Shown: positions 1 to 10,028 of the stretch, piece by piece
Layout: each line of letters starts with the position of its first letter
Position numbering within the stretch: position 1 is the first letter of the stretch
DNA from: Apoderus coryli
Lineage: Eukaryota; Arthropoda; Insecta; Coleoptera; Attelabidae
Reading direction: 5' to 3'
DNA: 64,000 nt
NCBI GenBank assembly: GCA_911728435.2
Contig: OU452205.1
Span: 1,431,760 to 1,495,759, forward strand
The notes under the pieces: model-generated
Database searches by the model: none
Told to the model about the DNA's origin: nothing
Seen by the model: only the letters and a program-made list of their open reading frames with translations
Translations under genes and position numbers: made by a program

Positions 1-459
1 GACTGTGTATGGTGAAATAATTGAAATAGTTATCGATGGTAAACACGGTAGAAATGGTGAACAAAAAAGCAAAGAAAATGCAACCATATAATGCCGCCTC
101 CAACATCATGGAAGAAATAAGTGCGGTAAAAATTGTTTGAGATGTCGCAACTAAATGCTTGAAATATCTTTTTCTCTCTTTTTATATTTAAGAAACAACT
201 AGAAATGTTTACAGTAATTTATGAAAATGTTAAAATCCACTAATTTTGTAGAAGCTTTATCACATCGAAAATATTTTTAGCACTCCATATCATATACAAT
301 GTGTCGAAACTACAATTTCAAATCATTCAAAATCATTAAAAATGTTATTCTTGATATACCCTGTATATTAATCGTAAATTTGGCATTTGAAATTGTAGTT
401 TCGACACAAGCAGACGTTTTTATAAAGAATGACTTTTTCTTCTAAATGCTAGCTTTGTT
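1..459. other. AT-rich intergenic DNA
   Basis: No coding similarity seen. A motif reading CCCTGTATAT near 358 resembles the ends of Tc1/mariner-type elements in antisense, so this is probably old transposon debris. Nothing else is supportable. Confidence 0.3.
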
Positions 460-836
460 TTATTACAACCTAAAACATCAACCATAAAAAATTAAATCAC
501 ATTGGCGTCCGAAAAGAGTGTAAAAAGGGATTCAAAACTTAAAAACAAATTAATTAACAGTTATTCATAGTTTTGATAGAATATAACCTATGAAATGTAT
601 CATAAAAATTTGCTTACAAAGACGTTCGTTAATAGTAGAAACGGGGTCAAATAATTCGAAAAATGGAATAATTTAAATAAAAAATAACTAAAGTCTACAA
701 TAATAAAAAAATAATTATAAATATAGCTGGTCACTAATCTTATGAAAAAGGTAACTCACGAAAAGCTCACATAAATATTACTTTTACACTTAAATATGGA
801 GAGCTATTTGTGCCTCGAGGGCAACAGTTTATTACT
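460..836 (+). repeat. Family A repeat, 3' terminal fragment
   Basis: Truncated copy of the unclassified element also present at 7627-8050, 12333-14103 and 40736-41890. Shared landmarks are the internal phrase about a 'GCGTCCG...' block, the terminal repeat ATATGGAGAGCTA at 794-806, and the following GTGCCTCGAGGGCAACAG stretch. The 5' part is missing. No coding capacity seen; superfamily unknown. Confidence 0.6.
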
Positions 837-873
837 ATTTTATTTCTAATTTTTAAATAAACTGTTTTTGCCC
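819..873. repeat. Inverted repeat (hairpin) at family A end
   Basis: GGGCAACAGTTTATT at 819-833 is complemented by AATAAACTG(TTTTT)GCCC ending at 873, giving a stem of about 15 bp around an AT-rich loop. It lies immediately outside the family A terminal repeat. Confidence 0.5.
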
Positions 874-880
874 AAAATGT

Positions 881-1590
881 ATTCTAATTGAATAGAGAAT
901 CTAAAAATATAATATTATATAGGGTGTTCTATTTAAATTAAGGAAGTTCGTATAGACTTCCAGGATAACCGGAAGTGGCACAAATATCAAAAGATTAGGT
1001 CGACCTACTTACGTAACCAAATTTTCAAAAATTTTTCCAGTTTTCCATGAACGTTTAATCTAATGCGAAAAACAGCGTATAAATACAATTTAATCAAATA
1101 AAATTACACTTGAATATAAATTGCTAAAAAATTACCTACCATTGCACTCATTATAAAAATATTACACAACAAACCAACACCATATACCGGCTAATAATGG
1201 CTCTGTAGTGAGCTTCAATTTTATTTCACATGTAATAAAAAGGTTTTATAAAGATTTCGATCTCAATTTCTTTTAATTCGCATTTCAGCGAGTTAACAGC
1301 CATTAAATTTGCCTTAATTGCTGAAGAAATTGTGTTTTCTGCAAAATAATGGCTGTCGTTTCACATTTTAATTAAATGCTTCCTATGCAATTACGTTGCA
1401 TTAGATTAGTATAAAATGTAAAACTTGTAAATACATAAGTCTGATATTTTGTGGTTAATTAATCTTTATCCGCTTATTTAAGTTTACCTGTAATAGTGAT
1501 ATGAACATTGGGGTTTACTCTTAGTGCTTCAAATTCTAACATTGAGCAATTCCTTTGTGATGGTATTTATTTATTTACAACTGTCAAAAT
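881..1590. other. AT-rich DNA with transposon-like scraps
   Basis: Contains TATAGGGTGTTC near 921 and a CCGGAAGTGGCACAAA motif near 970 that recurs near 10620 and, in related form, near 55755. These look like noncoding parts of DNA transposons. No coding trace seen. Confidence 0.3.
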
Positions 1591-1629
1591 GCCAATAAAT
1601 GGACAGGATATATAATGATTACATCATAT

Positions 1630-2262
1630 TGAATAACAAATTTCGTATTCAAACCGTGTATATCCCGCCAAGTGTCCCGCTTTTAAGTAAAGCTCCTGAA
1701 CCAGAATTACCTCAGCTTCCTCCTTACGCACTGTTTCCGCCAGCAATTCCTACGCCCGCCTTCTTTGACCCAAATTTATTTGAATTAACTTATAGCCCAT
1801 TTAAATCTGTTGTCTATATAGCGTCGTCCTCCGCTGACTCGCCATCATCCTCATGACCACAGCAACAAACCTTACTAATTGCATTATGATCTTTTTCTTT
1901 GGCCCCGCTTATCTTACAATTCACATATTCCTTCCTTTCACTCTCCCATCCTTTCCCCTCATGTTCTCCATCACAAACATAACATACCAGTTTACCGTTG
2001 CAGAATTTCGCACGTGTCCAAATTTACAGCACTTCTAGCACATATGCATCGATATCAACATAACGCAGCATGAAACCAGTGACTAGAAAGCCATTTTTCA
2101 GTAGCGACTTCAGAATCTCTGCGTTACCTTGCTCTCTTAGCGATTCCAACTGCGGTATTGTAAAAGTTTCCGACATCTCTGGGTTTTCCCCGAATCATGT
2201 TTCTCACGAATTCATCCCGTCCATTCCCTTTGTTTACTCATTGGAGACCGTCAAAAATGGCT
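1630..2262 (-). pseudogene. LINE ORF1 end and endonuclease start, inverted
   Basis: Read on the minus strand from 2262 downward, frames with stops and shifts give a Gag-like ORF1 end. It has zinc-knuckle-like blocks (CCKFGHVRN near 2010-2040 and CYVCDGEHEGKGW near 1950-1990). The start of an APE-type endonuclease follows at about 1800-1641, with IQINLG, ELLAETVRKEEAEVILVQE and AGYTRFEYE. This matches ORF1/ORF2 of LINEs carrying an APE endonuclease. It abuts the plus-strand RNase H segment that starts near 2262, with the RT region missing between them. The inverted orientation of the 5' part is best explained by twin priming of one insertion. Heavily degraded and non-functional. Confidence 0.6.
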
Positions 2263-3120
2263 AAATGGGGAACCACGATTCCCAGAAAACACATCCGTCT
2301 GGTATACGGACGGTTCAAAAGGAATAGAAGGGAACACAGGCATGGGACTATACGGGCCTAATTGCAGGCTTTCTGAATCTCTCGGAAAAAGTCCCACTAT
2401 ATTCCAAGCAGAGATCAACGCTATTAATCGTTCTGCTCAAGAATGCCTGCAGAGAGGCATCCCGGAACGGCAGATCAATATTATGTCAGACAGTCAAGCT
2501 GCGTTAAAAGCACGAGGTCTTACACCTTCACGTCAAAGCTAGCTTGGGAATGCAAACAGACCCTAAAGCAACTGGCAGCTCAGGGAAAAAGATTACTCTG
2601 GCATGGGTGCCAGGACATGAAGGCATAGAGGGGAATGAAGCGGCGGACCAACTTGCAAAAGAGGGCGCAAACGCTCTGTTCTGCGGCCCGGAACCCATAT
2701 TTGGCTTCCAAAAAGCCATATGATGGAAAAACTTCGGAGATGGGAAAAGGAATAAATTAAGTGCTACTCGAGAAACACGCCAGGCCTAAGACAATCAAAA
2801 AGGTTTATCAAACCTTCAGAGGCCAACGCAGGGAAGCTTATCCAACTGGAGAGAAGCGGCCTAAGGCGAATTACATGCCTTTTAACGGGACACCACCCAG
2901 TGAAGTACCATCTCAAAAAGATGGGCCTAACCGAGGACGAAACTTGTCGGTTTTGCGAAGACGCAACAGAGACAACGTGCTCTGTGAATGCATGGCACTT
3001 TTCTGCAAAAGGCTAAAACACCTTGGAGGGGTCACCCTAACACCCGACGAGGCAAGGAATTTAGCCCCCAGAGAAATTATCAACTTCATGAAAAGTGTGG
3101 AACAGCTGGGCGATTCATAG
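2262..3120 (+). pseudogene. LINE RNase H domain and C-terminus (I/R1-type)
   Basis: Encodes the ribonuclease H domain that degrades the RNA strand during reverse transcription. WYTDGSKGIEGN at about 2300 carries the first catalytic Asp, FQAEINAINRSAQ (2402) the Glu, MSDSQAAL (2480s) the next Asp, and AWVPGHEGIEGNEAADQLAKEG (2596-2660, read across a frame change) the last His/Asp region. A Cys/His cluster DETCRFCEDATETTCS follows at 2936-2985. The C-terminus PREIINFMKSVEQLGDS ends at a stop at 3118-3120. At least three frame changes break it. The RT domain upstream is absent. Lineages with RNase H include I, R1 and relatives; exact clade not determined. Confidence 0.8.
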
Positions 3121-4130
3121 ATGAGAGTCATTCACAAAAGATCTTCTGCAGGTCGAAGTGAGGGGAGGCCAAACCGCCTAAAAGACTCCGATAACACAAT
3201 CTACAATCCCTTTGTTGATTCCGCTAATTATCACTTGTGATTCGTCTGTCAGTCTTTATTGTGTGTGTTTTCCCAGTACGTCCTTTATTTGTTCCTTCCA
3301 TTTGTCCCTTGTATTGTGCTACACTCTAGTATTCAAACTGAAAGCGCCTCTAACTCCACCCTTAACGCCAACTTTTATGAGATCATCTTTGTTCTTATTC
3401 CTTTCAACTTTCTCAATTTTTTCCTTGTCGGGTACTGCTCGCCATCCTTTCCGTCATAGTCTTTGCCTTTGTCCCTTGTTTTTTGTTATTTTACTTTCGT
3501 CTTTTAGTCACGGCAGACGTGTCTGTTTCTCCTCCCATTCGTTTCAAGGTCGTAGCAGCTGGTGACCTCTATATTGGAGGCTAATAATCCAATATCGCCA
3601 AAGAAATGTCGAAGTTATTGCAATAGTAAAAATTCAGGTGTCATCCCTCCAACGAATCTATTTAGCACGTTTAATAGATATGCCTCTCATACCCAATCTA
3701 AACGTGTCGGAGATATCATTAGTATATAATAAATTACAACAGAGTCAATGTTTTAAAACTTTAAGCTGCCGCTGGCTAGCATCAATTAGAATTTCCCAAG
3801 GTAATTAATTCATCCCTAGATACGGTTTCGACCCTTTTGACCACACGTATATTCAACCGTGTGCATGTACCTATGTGTGTATGCTGCCCTGCGGCCATTT
3901 GAATTTCTTATAAAGACTCTCCGGAATAAAGGATAAAATGAAATGAAGATATGTAGTCATAGGCATTTTAAATTTATTGCTTGGCATTTGGAAATAATAC
4001 AATAAAAGTATAAACAGTTAAGTTATTTATTATTTACATCGACGACTTTTAAAAGGCGTTAGATCAGTGTATCTTACTATCAAAGCTTGATTTCTTTAGA
4101 TTCTCCAGAAATTTATCCTAGTCCTAGTTA
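3121..4130. other. Probable LINE 3' flank, no gene seen
   Basis: Pyrimidine-rich on the plus strand from about 3235 to 3545, with no convincing product. TTTCAAGGTCGTAGCAGC near 3542 recurs exactly near 31657, so part of this is repeat-derived. A minus-strand ORF1-like reading of 3240-3550 was considered but is too weak to call. Confidence 0.3.
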
Positions 4131-4228
4131 TCTCAGTTGCAGGAGTTCGGGTATACCACAGGGTTCAAATTTGGGACCTTTGTTATTCCTTATATTGATT
4201 AACGATATAGTTGACCCGCTCATTGCCG
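4131..4228 (+). pseudogene. Non-LTR reverse transcriptase motif scrap
   Basis: The plus frame reads SSGIPQGSNLGPLLFLILIN then DIVDP, which is the conserved RT block G(I/V)PQGSxLGPLLFxxxINDI of Jockey/CR1-like LINEs. Only about 30 residues survive. Flanks give no further RT sequence, so this is an isolated fragment. Confidence 0.7.
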
Positions 4229-4259
4229 AGAGTGTGACTCTCTCTTGATTCTTGTTTAA

Positions 4260-5800
4260 TAATAATATAAGTTGACAAATAAACATAAACAAATGTATGA
4301 TATATACAAAAACATAAAGTCCAGTCATGTTTCATTATAAATTAAATAATGCCTGGGCATAAAAAAATGGAGAACAAATAATTTAAGAAAAATCAGATGC
4401 CAAAAGGCGCAAGCTCGGGACAGCTGATTTTCAGCAAGGGCTCTATAATACATTATCATGGTACAATAACTCTCTAGGTAGGATATCGCCTCGGTTGTGC
4501 GCAAGTGGGTATAGGAGAGTGTGACGTCTTTCGTGCGTGGTAGAAAGTCATTTAACAGTATGATAACACGTATTCCTTGTATTGTGTCCGTATTTTTGAT
4601 ATTTGTGATTACTTTTTTTTTAGTAGATTTTTAAAAAAAATCTAACTATTCAGGCGATCGACACAACCGAAATTTTGAATATTTTTTATGCAGTCCTTCA
4701 TTTTATGACCCCTGGATCGTAAAAATGACCTCAGTTAAAAAATTTACATATCTATATAATATATAATATAGTACCTATAATATATGGGATATAGAAAACT
4801 TTGCCGCATTTTTTGACGAATCGAAACAAAATTTGGTTAAAAAATGGGCTAGGTCATGGAATCGCGTGAGTTCGTTGGCGATTGAAATGGGAGAGCTAAT
4901 TTCAAAATGGCGGCCTGTCAAAGTTTTAAAAAAATCATATTTTTTTCATTGTTAATAGAAAATACCGATGTTGCATATCAAATGATTATAGAGCTTAAAT
5001 CTCTACAATGTTTATTTGGAGAGTTTTTTCATCGCTGGCATATTTAAATAAATGTAAGCCAATATAAAGTAACAAAAAATAAAAAAAATATCATCACCCG
5101 CTACACCTGTAATTATTTTGAGAAATAAACACTTGTGAAATAACAATAAGGCCGTACTTACGTACGTATTATAGTATAATGGGTATTGCAGTTAAAATAA
5201 CTGTCAATATGACACTTTGGTTATATTTGGCGACTGTTAGAATATTCTATTATTTGTTTATTAATAGTGGGTGTCCGTGGTAGACTAAGTATAAATAAAA
5301 AATACATAAATCAAAAATCTACTTTTCCGACTGGCTGCCATCGGGATTTTTTATAATTTATAGTAGTGATTCGTATATTTATTCTGTGTTAGTGTTTTTA
5401 TTTTATGATAATTAGAATGAAGTGCGCTGTATTTGGTGGCAAATCGAATTATTGTAGTAAAAACATTGACAAACAAATTTATTTTTACAATAATGTAGGA
5501 TTCTTCACTAATCAGTACAGTCCTATGTTAACAAATTATATAACATTTGAAAAGGCAAATTCTTTTTCCACTTATTTGATGAAAATAAATTTTTACATTT
5601 TCCTAGGATGAACCCTTTAGTTTTTGGTTGAAATCGCTTAAGCCCTGTGATAGGGGTAGACTTAACCGCTAAATTTTCAAATAGCAGTAGGGGTCGTGTG
5701 ATACATCATTTTAAAGCATGTTTTATCTTGCGATTGCGATTAAATTTCACCAGTTAGGTAGTTGGAACGTATATATTATATTACAATTAAAATAAAATAT
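4260..5800. other. AT-rich DNA without recognisable genes
   Basis: No protein similarity in any frame. Text such as the AATGGCGGCC region near 4910 and long A/T runs suggests noncoding transposon remains. A 68-codon open frame at 5405-5611 has no recognisable motif and AT-driven composition; I do not consider it a gene. Confidence 0.3.
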
Positions 5801-5811
5801 TCTCAAAGATG

Positions 5812-5882
5812 GTACTGTGGCGTCATTGATTGAGCCTTCGCTTTGCATGCGGAAGGTTGTGGGTTCGAATACCCGCTCTGGC
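5812..5882 (+). tRNA. tRNA-Ala(TGC)-like sequence, probable pseudogene
   Basis: An A-box-like TGGCGTCATTGATTGAG is followed by an anticodon arm TTCGC-TTTGCAT-GCGGA (five pairs including one G-T, anticodon TGC). A T-arm with stem GTGGG/CCCGC surrounds TTCGAATA, and a run of eight T follows at once, as at a Pol III terminator. The T loop is one base too long and the acceptor strands do not pair, so I favour a tRNA pseudogene or a tRNA-derived SINE head over a functional gene. Confidence 0.45.
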
Positions 5883-6660
5883 AATACTTTTTTTTGTCTA
5901 ATTTTTGAATAAAGTAGTTGGTTGGTTTGTTAGGTTAGTTTATTGGAAATACTAAAAATAATATAATTATAATAATAATTATTAAAATTCTGTTTCGTTA
6001 CGCAGGTTATATGTTTTGGAGTTTATATTATATTATCTTGTCGGGAAAGTTTTGGGGCAACACAACCGATTTATTTTTACTAGGTAAGTAAAGTTTATAT
6101 ACAATATATTAACTATTACAATAACACTTTTGTGTATATAAATTTTTTGTCACTGCCTGTTAGGGTAGAAAGGTTTGATCAAACTAAATATAAATACCAA
6201 TAAACATACCTTTTAATGACATATTAAGGCTTCGCGAAACAAACTCTTCCTGTCGCATCGTCAGAGGTTAAACTAAGATTAAGAATTTTATGACGACATT
6301 TCTCTTATTTTGTGTATTGTTTTTGCTATGCTACGTACATTCGTATTGACATTTTTTTATCAACTAATTAAGCTGTTAAAATATTATTTAATTGACAAAT
6401 GGTAATACAAACGTACTCGTATTAGCGCGGCGCAGCTCTAATACGAAACATATGGAGAAATTAACTTTTAATGCCTGGGGAATTTCATAAAAGATTATGT
6501 TTTTTAATTTACATTTTCATTTAAAAACCATATAAGTAAGTACATAGATTGGCAGAGTTTATATATTTTAATTTAATGGCCATGGCCTTAAGTCAAAAAA
6601 AAGTTTGTATTATACTGGTAATGTTATAAAAAAGTAAAGAAAATCTTCTAGATACAATAA
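5883..6660. other. AT-rich DNA with a shared transposon-like motif
   Basis: TTGTCGGGAAAGTTTTGGGG near 6040 is repeated in inverse orientation near 48960, together with flanking CAACCGATTT. A loose CTGACGA...CGCGAAG arrangement on the minus strand at about 6225-6262 is only vaguely hammerhead-like. No genes seen. Confidence 0.35.
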
Positions 6661-6672
6661 AAGAGAAAATAT

Positions 6673-7090
6673 ACGAGGTCTGGCCATTAAATAACGAGAC
6701 TGCGCGCGCAGAAGGCGTCATAGAGGAGTAGGGACGGAAAAAAATGGAGCCTTGGTTAGTGTGTAGTGTCTGCTACGCCACTACGACAACACGTTCTTGT
6801 GCACGTGTTTTCGAATGTCATAAAAGGTTTTCTGAAGGCCGAGAGAACATCGAAGATGACCAACGTCCAGGTCGACCTGTGTCTGTTTCACATCCGCAAA
6901 CAGTGACTAAAATCAATGAAATTCTGCACGTAGATCGTCGTATGAGCATTCGGATGATTGCTGGGACTGTAAACACCGATAAAGAAACGGTCAGAAAAAT
7001 TTTACTTGGCGATTTGAACACGAAGAAAGTTTGTGCAAAGATGGTCTCAAAAAATTTGACCCCCGTCAACAGATCTGCTCAGGTCAAACT
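6673..7090 (+). mobile_element. Mariner element, 5' end with transposase N-terminus
   Basis: From 6744 the frame encodes the DNA-binding N-terminal part of a mariner transposase. RVFECHKRFSEGRENIEDDQ then RPGRPVSV and IRMIAGTVNTDKETVRKIL correspond to the paired helix-turn-helix region, and KKVCAKMVSKNLTP to the linker that follows. The catalytic DD34D domain is missing: similarity stops near 7080. TACGAGGTCTGGCCATTAAA at 6673 is in the place and style of the left terminal repeat. A 3'-truncated, inactive copy. Confidence 0.8.
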
Positions 7091-7569
7091 GACTATTGTG
7101 TTATTGGGAAAAGGCAATGAGAATACACCAACGAATAAAGGTTTTCTAGCCGGTCAGTCGTATATTTTCTCTAGGTAATCACCTGGTTCGAGCCCTGAAG
7201 GCATTAGATGGGGATCTATGCTTCAGTCGCTTTTTATAGAATAGGTTAAAATCTAGATCGGGATAACACGATTGATATACGTACGTAAAGGAAATGTTTG
7301 TATTTCATATAGGTATCAGAGAAAAAATGTTGGTTTTGTATATTATGCGTTTTTCTTATAAACGTTATTTTAAACTTTGAAAATGATAAAGGAGGAATCT
7401 TTAATATTCATAAATCAAAGACGCATCACAAAATTTCTAATAATGCATTAAATAGTTCTCGTAAATTTCCTTGTATATATAAAGAAACTCGAGGGAGCAC
7501 ACGTCTTTGATTTAGGAATACAACCCATCTCTCGTCGTTATGGATTACTTCAGAAAATAATCTTCAATA
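7091..7569. other. AT-rich flank with PLE-like text
   Basis: TGGATTACTTCAGAAAAT near 7540 also occurs beside the palindrome near 14147 (inverse) and near 51110, so 7490-7620 is probably a PLE terminal fragment. A B-box-like GGTTCGAGCCC near 7185 lacks a convincing tRNA fold. Confidence 0.35.
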
Positions 7570-7607
7570 GCCCTGAAGAAGTTCAGATATTAGAACAAAA
7601 CGTAGGC
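7570..7607 (+). ncRNA. Hammerhead-like ribozyme relic
   Basis: Order of parts: stem I GCC (7570-7572), core CTGAAGA (7573-7579), stem II GTTC/GAAC around an eight-base loop, then AAAA where GAAA is expected, a reduced stem III, GTA-type cleavage triplet, and stem I GGC (7605-7607). The G-to-A change in the second core strand should abolish activity. Found beside PLE-type terminal sequence, consistent with the known presence of hammerheads in PLE terminal repeats. Confidence 0.45.
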
Positions 7608-7626
7608 AAAGTTGGAATTGTATTTT

Positions 7627-8050
7627 TAGCTCTGCATATCATATTATGTAATATATATATGGAGACTATATTAGTTTCATGAATTTTTTTTTTAATTTCA
7701 CCGGAAATACTTGTTTTTGGTCATTTTAATTATATATAGCTTTGACATAAGATAACCTACAACATGCAGAATAACAATTTTGTTTACATAGGGGTTCGTA
7801 AATAGTAGAAAAGGGGGCAAAATAAATTTTATAATAAAACTAAAAAAAATCAACTATTTTGTGTACAAGAATTTGGCATAGAAGATCTGAAATATAAAAT
7901 ATATATGTATAAATAGTGCATCCAAAGAGAAGGAAAAGGAACAAAACCCGATACTTAAAAACAAAAAAAAACAAAATATATATATAAATTTTAGATAAAT
8001 GACAAAAAGGTTATAACATTATTACTTTTACACTTAAATATGGAGAGCTA
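7627..8050 (+). mobile_element. Family A element, internally deleted copy
   Basis: Short copy bounded by TAGCTCTGCATAT (7627) and ATATGGAGAGCTA (ends 8050), an imperfect inverted pair. The left part carries the CACCGGAAATACTTG block and the right part the CACTTAAATATGGAGAG block found in other copies. GTGCCTCGAGGGCAACAG continues past the right repeat, as in the copies ending at 806 and 12333, so the real boundary may be farther out. Noncoding. Confidence 0.6.
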
Positions 8051-8269
8051 TTCGTGCCTCGAGGGCAACAGTTTATTTTCTATTTGTGTCTAAATGAAAA
8101 TAAGATTTAGCCCATCAATGTGGGCAAATTTTAGACTTGAAAAAGATAAAGGGAGTTAAAAGTGCAGCTGAATTTTAGAACGTCTTAAGACGTTCAATTC
8201 ATAATTAAAATAGTAGGGTTTTTGAGGGTGAGAAATTTGATTTGGTATGCTAGTTTGAATCAAAAATCT

Positions 8270-8720
8270 TCTTCGTCAACGTCTGCAGTCATCTTTTCAT
8301 AATAATCGTTAATTCTCTTTATGAGTCAAAGTCTAACAGCCCTTCTTCATCAAGAAAGCCATTGTCACTTCCGATATGAAAAATAATTAGTAGCCGTCCT
8401 TTTCCCATTGGAGCTTTCATCCCTGTCGACCACCATTCCATGAATGCTTGTCGAGAGCGTGTAATGTTTTTATCCGTCCATACCTTTATCAAAGTGTGTC
8501 CTTTGTTAATCGACGTTTCATCTAAGTAGAAACTGTTCTATTTTTCGTCTGTGGATCTTCTTATAGACAAGGTAATTTGGCCCCCAGCAAATCATTTCTT
8601 CTCTATATATCTTCTTTCACCAACGAAAATAACAATCTTGAAGATTTTCCATAATTTTGTTCTCCTTATAGGCGCGATGGCATCGTTATCTCAATCGCTG
8701 CAAGAATTTTATCCAGCGTA
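8270..8720 (-). pseudogene. Tc1/mariner-superfamily DDE transposase fragment
   Basis: Minus-strand translation near 8540-8340 gives FYLDETSINKGHT, KVWTDKNITRSRQAFMEWW and STGMKAPMGKGRLLII then FHIGSDNGFLDE. This matches the catalytic core of the insect DDE transposase group whose first catalytic Asp lies in (V/F)YLDET. Weaker upstream text continues to about 8720. Stops and frame changes interrupt it; the third catalytic block is missing here. A fragment of the same or a similar family, covering that third block, lies at 60960-61215. Confidence 0.6.
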
Positions 8721-9390
8721 GATATTTCATTAAAAAAAAATGCTGTAATCGATTTCTATTGGCTTCTTGCCAGGGACCTTCCGTGGCTATTTTAGTCGAT
8801 CATATCTACTTTCTTAAGGAAATTTGTCAATTGAGGACTCTGGATGTCTATAAGCACATAATGTCATTATATTTCGAACTGTGCTGGTATAGGCGCTACA
8901 TATTTTGGACCGTTACGGTTCAGATGAGTTGAATTCAAAAAATTATCTAATATTCTCACTTCCTGCTTTGAACATTTAGTTTTATTTAATTATTTTTTAT
9001 ATTTAAATGAAGAAGGTTACATCCATTATTTGGTTCATGGTTTCTGTCGAAGTTTTCAATTAAATTGCCTGATACTTCAAAGCCTACCCTGCAAATGCAG
9101 GGTGGTTTCTGTTAATTAAATTTTCACAATGATTAATAATGCTTTATTGTGACTTTTTGCAATTTCACACTATTACAATGGCTTCTTTATCTGCGCCTGA
9201 TTGATTTGTCATGCTACAATAATTACTTTTTCGACCACATTTTTTAGAGTTAAACAAATACTGTTTCCAACTCGAATACGAGGTAAATCAATAAATATCG
9301 GGAACTGTTTTTAGAAAGGATTTTATTAATTTGTCTTTACTAGTGCTGTTCACCATAACGCAGTCCCTATTAAATATAATGGACGTCTTT
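8721..9390. other. No gene seen
   Basis: May contain degraded N-terminal sequence of the minus-strand transposase at 8270-8720 (up to about 8960), but no motif is clear enough to claim. The rest is AT-rich and unremarkable. Confidence 0.25.
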
Positions 9391-9430
9391 CAAGCTGATG
9401 AAGAAGCTAGTAGCTTCGAAGTATGTGTAA
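9391..9430 (+). ncRNA. Hammerhead-like relic with strong stem II
   Basis: CTGATGA (9395-9401) is followed by a perfect six-pair stem II, GAAGCT (9403-9408) and AGCTTC (9412-9417), with a three-base loop, and then GAAG instead of GAAA. Stem I cannot be completed convincingly. The core order is right, but a required position is changed. Best read as a decayed PLE-type hammerhead. Confidence 0.35.
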
Positions 9431-9989
9431 GTTTTTTTAATTCAAAGAGTAATTTGAACGCACCTGGTATATTTAATACCAAACACATTTGAACAACTGT
9501 GAGCTGTGAAATATATATAAAACATTACTTAATTGCATTTTTTGTTTATAATAACAATCGAAGTAAATTGATCGTTAGTGATATATAAGAGAAAGGAACA
9601 CACGAAAAAACAACGGAAAACCCTACAACAGTGTGTATGAGAAAACAAAAGAAATAATTAATGACAGAAACATGAAAAATCTCTTATGATTTCTTGCTTA
9701 TTGTGTTGTTGGTTTTTATCGCTGATATGCGGATGACATTTCAATTTGCTTCGAACAAGCTTTTGTGGTTTGTATAGTATTTTGCGGTAAGTATTTCGTT
9801 ATATTATGTCTTCGTATCAGTTATCATTTTTTTTAAGGAAAAATATAATATTTTTCTTTTACCAAGGTATTGCGCCTTTTTATTTTCACAATAAGTATTG
9901 CAACCGAGGGTTTACTTATGTCGACTATATGTTTAAAAACAGGTAATAAAGCAACCAAGTAATGTCAACTCGATAAGTTTCTTTAATGC

Positions 9990-10028
9990 AAAAAATAGAA
10001 ACTAGTTTCGGCCTAAGCAGTCGTCAGC
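9990..10028 (-). ncRNA. Hammerhead-like relic
   Basis: On the minus strand: CTGACGA (10027-10021), a weak stem II GC/GC around TTAG, then CGAAAC and an ACTAGT stem III-like palindrome. Stem I is not convincing. The arrangement resembles PLE terminal ribozymes, but activity is unlikely. Confidence 0.3.

Noticed and set aside
1599..1856. Proline-rich 85-codon plus-strand frame
   Set aside because: It is the antisense of the LINE endonuclease start, which reads clearly on the minus strand.
7143..7195. Possible tRNA-derived SINE (B box GGTTCGAGCCC)
   Set aside because: The A box is loose and no anticodon arm or acceptor pairing is seen; not enough for a call.
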